From Zanthoxylum bungeanum (taxonomy: Eukaryota; Streptophyta; Magnoliopsida; Sapindales; Rutaceae), in the NCBI GenBank assembly GCA_019454045.1, contig SKCR01019530.1, forward strand, positions 1 to 64,000: 64,000 bases of DNA, given 5' to 3'. Made by a program: the position numbers and the translations under genes. Shown in pieces: positions 45,761 through 56,306 of this stretch. The notes beneath the pieces were generated by a model that was not told where the DNA came from, ran no database searches, and was given only the letters and a program-made list of their open reading frames with translations. Positions within the stretch are counted from its first letter, which is position 1, and every line of letters begins with the position of its first letter.

Positions 45761-47913
45761 GCAATAGTCTAACTATTCAATTAACGATTTTTTGGGTACA
45801 GTCCAACTGTTACAAGAAAAATAATAGAATATTAGTCCAACTAATAAAAATTTAAAGTGACGAAATAATTTGAAAGCGCGTATTTGGCAAGTATTTGAAC
45901 GAAATTGCAAATTCAATACTGGCCTCCCACTATTTTTCGGCGAGCCTCTAACCCTCTGTTGAGTACTCGGGAAACATAGTTTCCTAGTGGGCTATGATCC
46001 CGTTAAATAACACACAACCTTGACTTTGGCCAACAAGTTGTTTGATATTTAACTAGGTAGATCACTAAGATCAATTGGATCTCATCCAACTCCTAGATCC
46101 GGTAGGTGGACCTCCAAGTCTGAAACATATATACAATATATATGCCAATATATTTTCCTAATCTTTTCCTCTGAATCAACTAAGCCTTGGCTTTGGCTCA
46201 ACAAGTTTAATGATTCCAGTTAAGTGGGACCCATTGACTTTGGAAAACTTCGTAATCCATGTCGATGAACAAGAAGTGACCTTGACTTTGGCCAACAAAT
46301 CACAACTCTCCCAAGACATGCGATATGGAACAAAGCTTTCATGGTTCAAACACATCCGCGATGGACATTGATCTTGACTTTGGCCAACAAACCAATGTCA
46401 ATCTTGGATATTGAGAAAGAACCATTCAATGGAAGGAAAACGTTTAATATTTGATTGAGCGTTTTTCGCGTAATTGGCAACCAATTAATTATATTTGATT
46501 AGGTCTCATCATACACCCTTAAGCATGCATTCTAAAAGCATAATAAGGCGCGATAAATAAAATAATAATGATATGTGGATGGATATCTCACAAATTGTTC
46601 CTAGAACAAATCACTCCATTTCCTCTCCCTGGCTAGCACTATTCTAACTTCTACCCAATTACATAATACAATAAATAAACCTGATTACATTGAGAGGAAT
46701 TGGTGAGAAGAGAATTACAAAGAGTCAAGAGATAAAGGCTGGACACGCAGGTCCAATTTAATAAATTCTAAATTTATTACAACAATTTCCAAAATTGCCC
46801 TCACCCATCTAATATTTATATGATATACATTATTCATACAATACATCCATGTATTCACACAAAGCATGTTATTCAATCAATCAAATCCAATTAATTAATC
46901 TTTGAATTAAGTGATCATCCAATGTTCAAACAACGATTTGATTTACGCGAGTCCAACTCGTTTTAAGAATAAGTACTCAAAGTGCGTATTCTTTAATTAT
47001 ATCGAACTATAATTTTAAATCCAATTTAATTTGTATTCAATACTAATTCTTATTTAATTCCAAATTAAATAATTACACTTTTAATGTGCCTTTACGACTT
47101 AGATTCTAAATCTAATCTTAATGGGTCTTAAAGCCCAATTAACATCCAATGTCAATTTAATTAAAGTCTAATTGGCTTTTAATTAATTTCATAAGGCATG
47201 GGATTTGGCCAATATGGGTCAAACCCAATGCCAAGGTCATAAAGGAATCATCATATTTGCCATAAAATTAATTTCGGCCCATTAGGCCCAATTAATTTTA
47301 AAAGGCCTATTATATTTGGACTTAATGGAATGGTTTTAGCCCAATTGGATCCAATCCAATTGTCCTAAACCAACTTGGCCCAACCAAGCCTATAAGGCCC
47401 AAATATAACATTTTAGCCCAATTCCAAATTAAGCCTAGTTAATTAAATTCTAATATTCCAAATATCACAATTTATTTAATTAAAGTGTATAGCCAAAATT
47501 AATTATTCAAATTAACATTTCCAAAATACCAATTTACATAATTAATCATGCTTTATCATTTTCAATACATGTCCAACATTATTGAACTCCTCAACTCACG
47601 TTTTCATGCATAAAATTAACCAATTTTGATTTCAATCCAATTAAATCACAAATCAATATATCTCATGCTTTTTAAACACATCCAATGGTCTTAAAAAATC
47701 AAAATCACCATGAGCTTGGGGTTCATTACATTCGGCCATGGCAAGCAAAATTAGGGAAAATTAATCCAATTTATTTTCTCAAATTTAAGATGCTTAAATC
47801 TAATTTAACATCATCCAAGCTTAACCAAACCATCAATTTGAAGATATCATGCTCAAATCACAAAATCCCCAAAATAAAGTATATAAACCCTAAATTATTT
47901 CATGCTTAAATAG
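45761..47913 (-). other. Long non-coding leader of inserted copia element
   Basis: About 2.1 kb between PBS and gag. On the plus strand, CTTGACTTTGGCCAACAA recurs at about 46019, 46282 and 46374, with weaker copies near 46183 and 46229. An AAAATAGTGGGAGGCC segment (minus, plus 45925-45940) matches a segment in the leader of the right-hand element near 61743. The remainder is AT-rich with many (T)TAATT(A) motifs; no coding sequence. Confidence 0.75.
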
Positions 47914-47914
47914 G

Positions 47915-47926
47915 CTCATGATACCA
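47915..47926 (-). other. PBS of inserted copia element
   Basis: Minus strand TGGTATCATGAG, an initiator tRNA-Met site with one inserted T, one base after the LTR end. Confidence 0.8.
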
Positions 47927-47927
47927 T

Positions 47928-49847
47928 TGTTGGGTTCTCTAAGAACAAATCCAAGATCATTAAGCATAAAAGATGTGTGAATAAACAAAGTAAGTTGTGG
48001 AAATTTACTTACAATGAACGGTTGAGATGGATGTGTAGACAACAAAAATTTGCCTCATTTGAAGTTGCTCCAAGCTCTCCTTTGATTGTATGTTGAGCTC
48101 CAAGCTTGATCTTTTGAATTCCAAACTCAATGGATGTTTCCCTATCACCTTTGTATGATTCTTTAAGTGCTAGCTTAGGAAGAAAATTGTAACAAAATTC
48201 TTTCTTTGTTCTTGGTAGTTCACGGCAAAAGAGAGGAGAGGAGAAAGTTTTTGGCTTTTTGATATTTTGATTTCTAAAATCAATTACCACTTATCAAAAG
48301 TCAAACTCAAATTTTGGTATATGCTTTACCAAAAGGTAAGCAAAGTTTTGGAGGGAGAAAAAAGCTTTTAATGCCTCCAACTACTTCCATCACCAAATTG
48401 ACACTTGATGGACAAGTGATGTAATTTTATGGGACCCACTTTAATTCAAAATTCAAGTGGCTTGCTCAACACACTTCGGGCTCGGGTTCGCTTAATCTGA
48501 TTAAACGAATTTTCCGTCGCGACATAATTAAATCCAATTTAATTAAATAATAATGCCTTGCAAAATTATTATGAATGTCGCTCGCGAATTAATTCTAAAT
48601 TAATTCATTCGCCCGAATTAAAATCCAATTTTAATTCCGTTTGAAATCTAATTTCATTTAATATATCGAATATATTATTTTATCGATTAATTCCAAATTA
48701 ATCGTTCTCTCTCTTCTATTTGAATTTTATCCCAGATAAATTCTCACCGTAATTAATCCTAGATTAATTTTCTCTTTCTAATAATTAATCCCAGATTAAT
48801 TCTGTTCAAGTCATACGTCATCGGTGAATCTTCGGGAAGCGACCCATGAGATCCATGGATATTTTGGCAGTAAATCCGGTCGTCGGACTATCTGAACACG
48901 TACGTACCCGGTACCACGTTCTTACCGATTTACAAGACACTTGGCTGCTAGCAAAGCGATGTGCCTGCCCAATTCTCCAAAAATGTTCTTTAAGGAATAT
49001 ATAATCTTTTTCAGGCGTATTATATGTAGTATTGCGTATTGCGATCCAGTATCTGATGTCACATGCAAGGCCTGTGGCTGGAATAGTGTCTGCCCCGTAC
49101 GAAGCATATATCAGATCACAAACAACTAGTCTCTATAATCGGATAATCATGACCTTGTCATATTATCCCGATAGTTGCAACATATTAGAGAACCAGTTCT
49201 GTATCCCTGCGTGATCATCATCTCCATATAACTGAAGTGATACTTCCGTCTTGACATCACACCCAATACACTACGATTCTCAATAAACCCAGAAGAGGCG
49301 TACACATAACCTGTTAAAGTCCCGGACGACAAAAACTAAAGCGTATTGATTGTCACAAGTATTAACGATGCAAGTCTCAGGTTAAGACCAAATACACCTA
49401 CCCTGATGCGAATTCCCATAGACACATAGTCATACTACCAATGGGATTCCGCGGGGTCTATCCAGATGGAAGCTGTTCCCGTACCATTGGTAAACAAAAC
49501 CTCTTATTACACTTGCATAAGTATCCAATACTTAAATATATGAGAACTATACCGTTATGCTCCCACAACGCTCACAAGTGCAATACTAGTCTATTCCGCA
49601 TTATCGATGTCCAGTCTCGATAATACTACGACTAGAGATATTTAATGATTAAACCTTTGTGGATTGATATCGTCTCATATCTTATTAATCCGGAACTAAT
49701 CATAAGGACTTTTTATCATTTATATGTATTCAAGTAATCTAATTAAAAAATGATAAAATATCAATTTTCATTGTCACATAGTTAATTTGTACAAAAACCA
49801 CAATATCTTTTACAAATAATGACGCTATAGGTCATAATTGTCCAATA
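47928..49847 (-). repeat. 5' LTR of inserted copia element
   Basis: 1920 bp, pairing with 39862-41780. The minus-strand start reads TATTGGACAATT where the other LTR has TGTTGGACAATT. Confidence 0.92.
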
Positions 49848-50044
49848 AATGTGCCACTAACGCCACACATTCGAACCCAATAAAGAACGCAACACTAACG
49901 CCAATCATTCGAACACTGCAACGAACGCATGTCTGATGCACAACAGCCAAAAACCAGTCCAATTGCACAAAGATCTTCATAACTAATTACAACTCAATTG
50001 AACTTGCTTTGTCACGGACACATGCCATAAAAATGGAACTAACA

Positions 50045-51703
50045 ATCTCCCCATTTGGCATTCTGTGACAAAACACTACCTAATACAAAGACTACGGTAA
50101 TAGACCCAAAAAGAAAAATAGTCAATTGTCAACCATCAAAACAGTGACTTATTACAATAGGACTCGATCTAGTAACTAACCAAGTAGTCTTGAAATCAAA
50201 GCCACCTCAGCAACAAAACCTGTTTACCTGAAACATCCACAAACAACAATATACCGTGAAAAGCATTGGGAATATCAAGTATAAAATAAACAGGTATAAA
50301 ACTCATTCATGTACAAGTAGATGTCCATCTCCCCCTTAATTTGAACTCCCTCTAAAACAGAGATATCTAAGGGAAAATCTATGACTCCCTCCCATATATT
50401 AAGGCTGTCACCCTTAATATATTATTCTCTCCCTTTTTGTCACGAAATGACAAAGGGCGAATGAAACAGGAAAAACAACAAGAGACAAACACATGCAAGA
50501 GTATAAGCAAACATGACTTACTCCCCCTCACAAACAGGCTAACTCAGTTAGTAAATTAATAATCAATTGGGAAGTAAACACTCAATGATATGCAAAATAA
50601 ATGATATGCAGTGATATGAAGCATATACAAGCACACAATGAGATAAACAAAAAATCCTGTCAAAACTGACTGAAACAGCATTCAAGCAAACACAATGATA
50701 CCCAGTCAGTATTCAGCTGTTTATGACTAGAAACAATATGCATCATTTTAAAAGTGGCTAAATACAACACTTATGCATATGACATAAACACCAAAGCATA
50801 CCAAGCACTTGCGTGAAAAATAAAGTGCACAACGAATCAAGGCTTAAGACCTTATTTTATAAGCTGGACACAGCCAAAGAAATCCATCTCTAAACAAACC
50901 AAGTCCACAAAATAGGTGTTCAAACCCAGCACCACTAGGACCTGAAAATAAGCAACATTGGTTGCATGCTATATTGTTTACCCAATAAATATTATGAGCT
51001 CATATTTAAAAACTCTTTCGAGTGAAGAGTTTTTGCCCTTATCTTTTGAATTTGGCCACATTGGCTCTTTTGCACTTGAGTCTCATTTTTTTTAAATATA
51101 TTTCTTTTTTACATTTACAAAAGGGGATATCACAAGGTCAACTAGTCAAAGGTCACACTATTGAGCAAACAAAGCATGGAAGAGATTAGATTGTCATTCC
51201 AAAAACTCATACATGCGACCAAGCCTTGATAAAATAAAATCATGTATGAGAATTGCAAACACAAGATATACCAAGAGTTTTTATCACACACACACATGCA
51301 TATAGAGCATCAAGAAAAATAGAAGCATATTATACATGCATAACCATATATCCTACATACCAGGATCACATGCACATGTTATTCATGCTCTAACAAGCCA
51401 CTAAAATATTTTTGGTCCTTTTTCAATTTTTTTTTGGATTTTTCAGATTTATCACAAAAAAAAAATAAAGACACAAAACGACTTGTCAATATCCAATGAT
51501 ATGTGGAGTTGTATCCCGAGTACATATCATACTACCGTCCATTCGGAATCGACTATGAAATTTATGTCTGGGTTTCCATCCTATATACCCATGAATATAA
51601 CAAAACAAGACACACACACCCATATGCAGTGAAAACAAAATAAACGTGCAAAAACATAAAACACACACACACACACATGCAATGGGAAAATAAAAAGAAA
51701 CTT
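50045..51703 (-). other. PPT and 3' non-coding interior of unit 1
   Basis: PPT AAATGGGGAGAT on the minus strand (50045-50056) beside the middle LTR. The remaining 1.6 kb has no domain; 50240-51703 repeats in unit 2 at 36027-37479. This is the position of pol in copia relatives, and it is entirely missing. Confidence 0.8.
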
Positions 51704-52741
51704 CTAAGAAGAGTTACACCGAAGTGCACTCTCATCATGTCCATCAGGACATGCAGAAGTAGATGGGAAGTCAGCTTGCTTCCTCACCCAAACCTTTCTA
51801 GGAACCTCATCCACTTGAGAATTCCCAGTCAACAAAGAAAATTTCTCACTAAGAAATTGTGTCTGTTTAGTTAGTGCAGAAACTTGAGAAGTTAGATTTG
51901 AAGAATCAAATCTAGGAAACACACTCTTAGGCCTCTTCTTTTGCTTGTGCAACATGAAGCACTTAGGCCTAATAAGTTCAGCTTTGCCATAGTGGTGGCA
52001 CACAGGCACAAACCTCGTATGAGAGCGAGGTTTACCCACAACACCTCTAGATTGAGGTCGGGAAACAGAATGAAGAACAACATGAGGGATCACATGACTA
52101 CAAATAGTAGGTTTCTTACCTAAGTCACGTTTAGCTGAGGCAGGCACAGCTCTGGACGAAGAAGCCTTATCACAATTAGGCTCAATAATACCTAACATAC
52201 AGTCCACATTTTTATTCCCACTAGAAAATACAAACAACTGAGTTCTAGCATCTTCAAGTCCAGTCTCTAAGATTTGAACCCTATCAACTAGGCCTCTATT
52301 CCTCTCATCTAGGTCATTAACCATCAAAAGGCTTTGCTCAAATTTAGCTTGAGTTTCATTCTTTTCTAGCTCCACAGCTTTCAGCATTTTACTGGCCTCT
52401 ATATTAGTCTTCTTAATAACTAAACTCTCATTACATAGTTCAATATAAGCTACCAGAAGACTTTCCTCATCAACAGACTCATCGAGAGAGACTTCTGAAT
52501 CAACATCATTAACTTCATTCTCTCTCTCATCAGGCACACTATCAGTAAAGGCTATATAATTGCCTTTAGGAGAAACATCACCTTCAGAATCACTAAGGGA
52601 TGCTACCATGGCTTTCTTGCCTTTAGCCCTAAGGTATGTGGGACACTCAGATCTAACGTGCCCATATCCTTCACATTCATAGCACTGGGCACCACGGGAT
52701 CTACTATCCATATCCTCTCCAGACTCACTCCTACTATGCAT
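51704..52741 (-). CDS. gag: gag-like protein, C-terminal part, unit 1
   Basis: 345-residue open frame with the same plan as 37480-38517: knuckle CYECEGYGHVRSEC, acidic segment, coiled coil, Lys/Arg-rich segment and a degenerate second knuckle. About ten residues differ from the unit 2 copy (for example EESLLVAY for EEILQVAY). A frame this long in both copies suggests recent spread or selection. It lies in phase with, and one stop plus one codon beyond, the N-terminal frame. Confidence 0.75.
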   Translation of the reverse strand: MHSRSESGEDMDSRSRGAQCYECEGYGHVRSECPTYLRAKGKKAMVASLSDSEGDVSPKGNYIAFTDSVPDERENEVNDVDSEVSLDESVDEESLLVAYIELCNESLVIKKTNIEASKMLKAVELEKNETQAKFEQSLLMVNDLDERNRGLVDRVQILETGLEDARTQLFVFSSGNKNVDCMLGIIEPNCDKASSSRAVPASAKRDLGKKPTICSHVIPHVVLHSVSRPQSRGVVGKPRSHTRFVPVCHHYGKAELIRPKCFMLHKQKKRPKSVFPRFDSSNLTSQVSALTKQTQFLSEKFSLLTGNSQVDEVPRKVWVRKQADFPSTSACPDGHDESALRCNSS

Positions 52742-52744
52742 CCC

Positions 52745-53140
52745 TTAGTGATTCTCAAACCTAGTAGCAAGATCCTGGAGTCTATTATTTTTAACAAACA
52801 ATATGCCCTCATGCACAGTCTGTAGGTTGTCCCAAGCATCCTCGGCTATCTCACACATAGAGATTCTCCTAAATTCAGCTGAGCACACAACACCCTGTAT
52901 GGCATTAACAACATTGTTGTTCCTATTGCTAGCAACAAATTCATCCTTGGTCCAGGTCAGTTTATCTTTAGGGGAAGAGACCCCATCTACAACAACAATG
53001 AGAGGTTTCCACCCGTGTTCAACAGGCATCCAGACCCTCTCATCTAAGGACTTAAGGAACGCCTTCATGTGAACCTTCCATTGTAAATATTCTGTGCCAT
53101 TAAAAAATGGTGGACAATTCAAGGGTTGACTATGTTCCAT
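52745..53140 (-). CDS. gag: gag-like protein, N-terminal part, unit 1
   Basis: 131 residues starting MEHSQPLNCPPFFNGTEYL, ending ENH-TAA, 40 bases after the LTR/PBS. The WKVHMKAFLKSL segment is intact here and in unit 2, but unit 3 has CKVH. Same family and same conserved stop as the other copies. Confidence 0.75.
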   Translation of the reverse strand: MEHSQPLNCPPFFNGTEYLQWKVHMKAFLKSLDERVWMPVEHGWKPLIVVVDGVSSPKDKLTWTKDEFVASNRNNNVVNAIQGVVCSAEFRRISMCEIAEDAWDNLQTVHEGILFVKNNRLQDLATRFENH

Positions 53141-53163
53141 AGCAATGGGTCAAGGATCGAGTT

Positions 53164-53179
53164 CAGTCTCTGATATCAA
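53164..53179 (-). other. PBS of gag-only element, unit 1
   Basis: Minus strand TTGATATCAGAGACTG, one change in the core from the initiator tRNA-Met site TGGTATCAGAG. Repeated at about 38940-38955 and 35655-35670. Confidence 0.65.
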
Positions 53180-53180
53180 T

Positions 53181-54292
53181 TGAAAATTCACGATTAGCCT
53201 AGGTTATGACCCTATGCAGAATTTTAACACAATAAACAAGACAAGTCCTGATTACTGCTACTATGGATAAATTAACAGGCAACCACAATATCCAACAAAT
53301 AAAATATGCTCAAATACTAAATAAATAACATAAAGTAAAACAGTAAATAAATCAAACCACACAAATCAACACAATAATTTTGGTGACGAAGTGGAAAACT
53401 CTTGCGAGTAAAAAACCACTCCGGGTATAGGCTACCACCCGAATCCACTATATAGAGAAAAACTTACAGCGATGGTCAAGACCTATGGTGGCAACTCCAT
53501 CGACTCAAGTACCTCAATACTACAAGAACTCAAAGAAACTCCTCAACCCCGCGACCCACGATTTTCTTCAGAATCTCTGAAGTCTCTGAGTAGATTGTAT
53601 CACCAATGACGCCGGAACTCCGACTACCAAAAATCCTCCTAAAGAACTCTAAAGGATTAGGGATTTTGGGTTAAGTTGTGTTGAAGGTTTATCAAAGATG
53701 GAATCACACCTTTAACAAATAAGATAAGAAGATGAAAAGAGTCTTCAAGTTGGATTCAATAAAGGTTTAAAGCTTTGAGAGATTTTGGCTCAAAGGAAAA
53801 GTCCTTCAACTAAAAGAGGATGGCGGCTACATGTTATATTTATAGGTATGGTGAAAAAGCTAGGGTTTTCAAAGTGAAAAGGGCCAAAAACACGTACAGA
53901 TCGCAGTCGCGTTCGAACGCATACTAGAACGCTCCACGAACGCGCCCTTTCTGTGAAGACTCGTTCGAACGCCACTCGAACGCACAACGAACGTGAGCTC
54001 TCTGGAATGATCCCGTTCGAACCCATCAAGAACGTGACTCAAACGTTTGCTCTTTGGAATGCTCCCGTTCGAACCCAATGGAGAACGTGCCACTAACGCC
54101 ACACGTTCGAACCCAATAAAGAACGCATCACTAACGCCAATCGTTCGAACACTGCAACGAACGCACCACGAACGCATGTCTAATGCACAGCAGCCAAAAA
54201 CCATTCCAATTGTACAAAGATCTTCACGACTAATTACAACTCAATTGAACTTGCTTTGTCACGGACACATGCCAATAAAAATGGAACTAACA
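53181..54292 (-). repeat. 5' LTR of unit 1 (right end of the array)
   Basis: 1112 bp, minus strand TGTTAGTTCCAT...GTGAATTTTCA. TATAAATA box on the minus strand at about 53837-53844. Upstream (53890-54180) is a dense cluster of CGTTCGAACG-like CpG motifs. Contains the intact target (GAGAACGTGCCAC, 54080-54092) of the copia element that split the middle LTR. Confidence 0.9.
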
Positions 54293-55818
54293 TCTAGGTT
54301 TTAAAGGGCATTTGGAAGGGGTATCTCATTTAGAAGGGTTACACCCTATACCAAATGGTGCCTATAATGGCACCCATTCATGCCTATATAAAGGGCTCTT
54401 TAGGTTCATTTTAATTCATTCAATTTTGGGGAAAAATATTTATATATAGACATATTAGAGAGTTTCCACCATTTTCAAGTTCAAGTTCTTGATCAAAAGG
54501 AGTATCCCTTAATCAAGAAGCAATCAAGTATCCTGAGAGAACGTTAGCCAACTGATCCGTAAGTGCACCAAGACAAGGCTAATAAGTTTTTAAGGACAGA
54601 GACAACTCGACTTGGTCTCAAGTTTTCATCTTCTACCATTTACATGGTTTTTCAAGTCCTTATTTTATGTTTGATTGCATATTTGGTAGTAATAATTTTA
54701 TTGAATTATGCATGTTAAAAATAATTAATAACACATCCAGTTAATAATCTTAAGAACTTATTATCTTTGTGTTATAAAATTTTGTGCATGATTCACGTAT
54801 ACTTGGTATTATTGGAAACATCATTTGAGATCTAATGATGGTTTTCATCAGCGAAGTACATAGAATTTGCATGTAGAAAAGAAAAATAACGGTAAGAAAA
54901 TATAATTAACAATTCATTTGGAAATATAGTTTTCTGGCAAACGTACATGTAATTTGCATGATAAATTTAATCATTGTAAAAGTAGTGGCAAGCCCTGAGA
55001 ATTTGTTTAGTGAAGAAGTAGTTTGAGAATTTTTTTACTTTGAAAAAGTAATAGCAAACATACATGATCATTGGAATTGGAAAAAATAGTTTGCGTGAGA
55101 AAGCAGTGCAAGCGTATGATCACGACAATAGCAGTTCAAATTTGATGTTCTGTGACTTGTGTTAGGTAATTAATAAGTGGATTGATTGGACTAAGTTTGT
55201 TTATTTTGCAAAACATACAAGAAATTTATTTGAAACGGTTGTGACTTTTGGACGTTATACATTATGACTTGTAATTTACTATTTTAGGGTTTATTCATTA
55301 ATGTTTAATTAACTTAGGAAAATCATATAATGAAATTATAAGCTTTGGTTATTATAGATTTAAGTTAATTAAAGTATTTTCAATTATCACATGTTAACAC
55401 AATAATTTATATGTGGTAAAATTGATGTTAGTATCTTGAAAAATAATATTATATTATTTATATTTTGTTTGCTTATTATTGTACTTTGGATTGAAAATTT
55501 ATGTGTAACACTAAAGATTGAATGCTTAAGATTTTTCACTGAGAAAGTGATTAAGGAAATTCTGTCACCAAGACAATAAGAGCCTAAGTGGACAAGAATT
55601 TAAATGGTTACACCGGACCCCCTCGTTCTCTGGGAATTTTCCTTTATTCACATATCATAAGAAAATTTTAGTCACAAATTCAAGGACTTGTATAATTTGG
55701 TAATTCAAAATAATAACAAGTAGAATTTTTAGTGTATCCATAAACAAGATCACACAGTTCATCGTTGTGTGATTTGTCTTTATAGACTTATTGATTACTA
55801 TTCAATTTACAATTACAC
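54293..55818 (+). other. Probable LTR/leader of decayed copia element
   Basis: Plus-strand sequence upstream of a copia gag remnant. A CCTATATAAAGG TATA box at 54389-54400 suggests LTR promoter sequence, followed by AT-rich leader. No clear PBS or LTR end was found and no second LTR is in the window, so boundaries are unknown. Confidence 0.35.
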
Positions 55819-56306
55819 ATGACTAATGGAAATATCATAGTACCGGTCACTCATGGAGAGACCGAATAAGTTTGGTGGAGTAAACTTCAAACAGTGGCAG
55901 AGCAAAATGCTACTCTACCTGATAACATTGTAGTTGGCTAAATATCTCAAAGAAGCTCCTTTAGGTCACGTGGAGGGAGAAGCAGAAACAACCAAGCAAT
56001 TGCGAGTTGAGGCATGGCCACAAGACTTGTGCAAGAACTACCCCTTGGGAGGACTTGACAATAACCAGTACAATGTGTACCAAGGCATGACTTTTGCGAA
56101 GATTCTCTAGGATCTCTTGAGAAGAAATATAAAACAGATGATACATGATAGAAGAAATTTATCATGAGTAGAATTATAGACTACAAAATGATAGATTAAA
56201 GGACGGTAATGTCTCAGTTGAGTGAACTACAGTTGATCATTCATGAAATATTGGATGAAAGAATGAAACTCTGTGAGACGTTTCAAGTTTCCACAATTAT
56301 TGAAAA
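55819..56306 (+). pseudogene. gag: Copia gag fragment, cut by a Tekay-like LTR
   Basis: Starts ATG at 55819 (MTNGNIIVPVTHG), shifts frame, then reads RPNKFGGVNFKQWQSKMLLYL, EAPLGHVEGEAET, NYPLGGLDNNQYNVY, and in a second frame KKFIMSRIIDYKM, MSQLSELQLIIHE and ETFQVSTIIEK. This order is that of UBN2 gags in plant copia elements. At least four stops and two shifts. The sequence ends at IIEK, just before the conserved LPP, where TGTAATATCCCG begins. The rest of gag-pol was not found in the 2.4 kb after it. Confidence 0.8.

Larger units (their letters stand above)
39862..49847 (-). mobile_element. Ty1/copia element inserted in the array's middle LTR
   Basis: Minus-strand element of 9986 bp: 5' LTR 47928-49847, PBS, long leader, gag, protease, integrase, RT, RNase H, PPT, 3' LTR 39862-41780. 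TSD AACGT (39857-39861) and AATGT (49848-49852), differing by one C-to-T change. The unoccupied site is preserved in the right LTR of the array at 54083-54092. LTRs differ at many positions, so it is not recent. Pol is decayed by stops and shifts. The leader and pol resemble other copia elements with LTRs of about 1.9 kb; clade not assigned. Confidence 0.92.
38957..50044 (-). repeat. Middle LTR of the array, split by copia insertion
   Basis: Two pieces, 38957-39861 and 49853-50044 (1097 bp joined, against 1112 bp for the right LTR; an 11-base deletion near 49930 explains most of the difference). It serves as 3' LTR of unit 1 and 5' LTR of unit 2. A TATAAATA box lies on the minus strand near 39616-39624. 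Upstream of it is a CpG-rich cluster of CGTTCGAACG-like motifs that spans the insertion point. Confidence 0.88.
35049..54292 (-). mobile_element. Head-to-tail array of gag-only copia (SIRE-like) retrotransposon
   Basis: Minus-strand order from the right: LTR (53181-54292), PBS, gag, 3' non-coding, PPT, LTR (38957-50044, split by another element), PBS, gag, 3' non-coding, LTR fragment (35672-36026), PBS, gag fragment (35049-35631). So two units share the middle LTR and a third is cut short. No protease, integrase, RT or RNase H occurs in any unit, and the two full interiors are nearly identical, so the lineage is non-autonomous and young. The large gag with coiled coil and two knuckles recalls SIRE/Maximus copia elements. 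Tandem sharing of LTRs is typical of unequal recombination or of insertion through LTR pairing. Confidence 0.85.
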
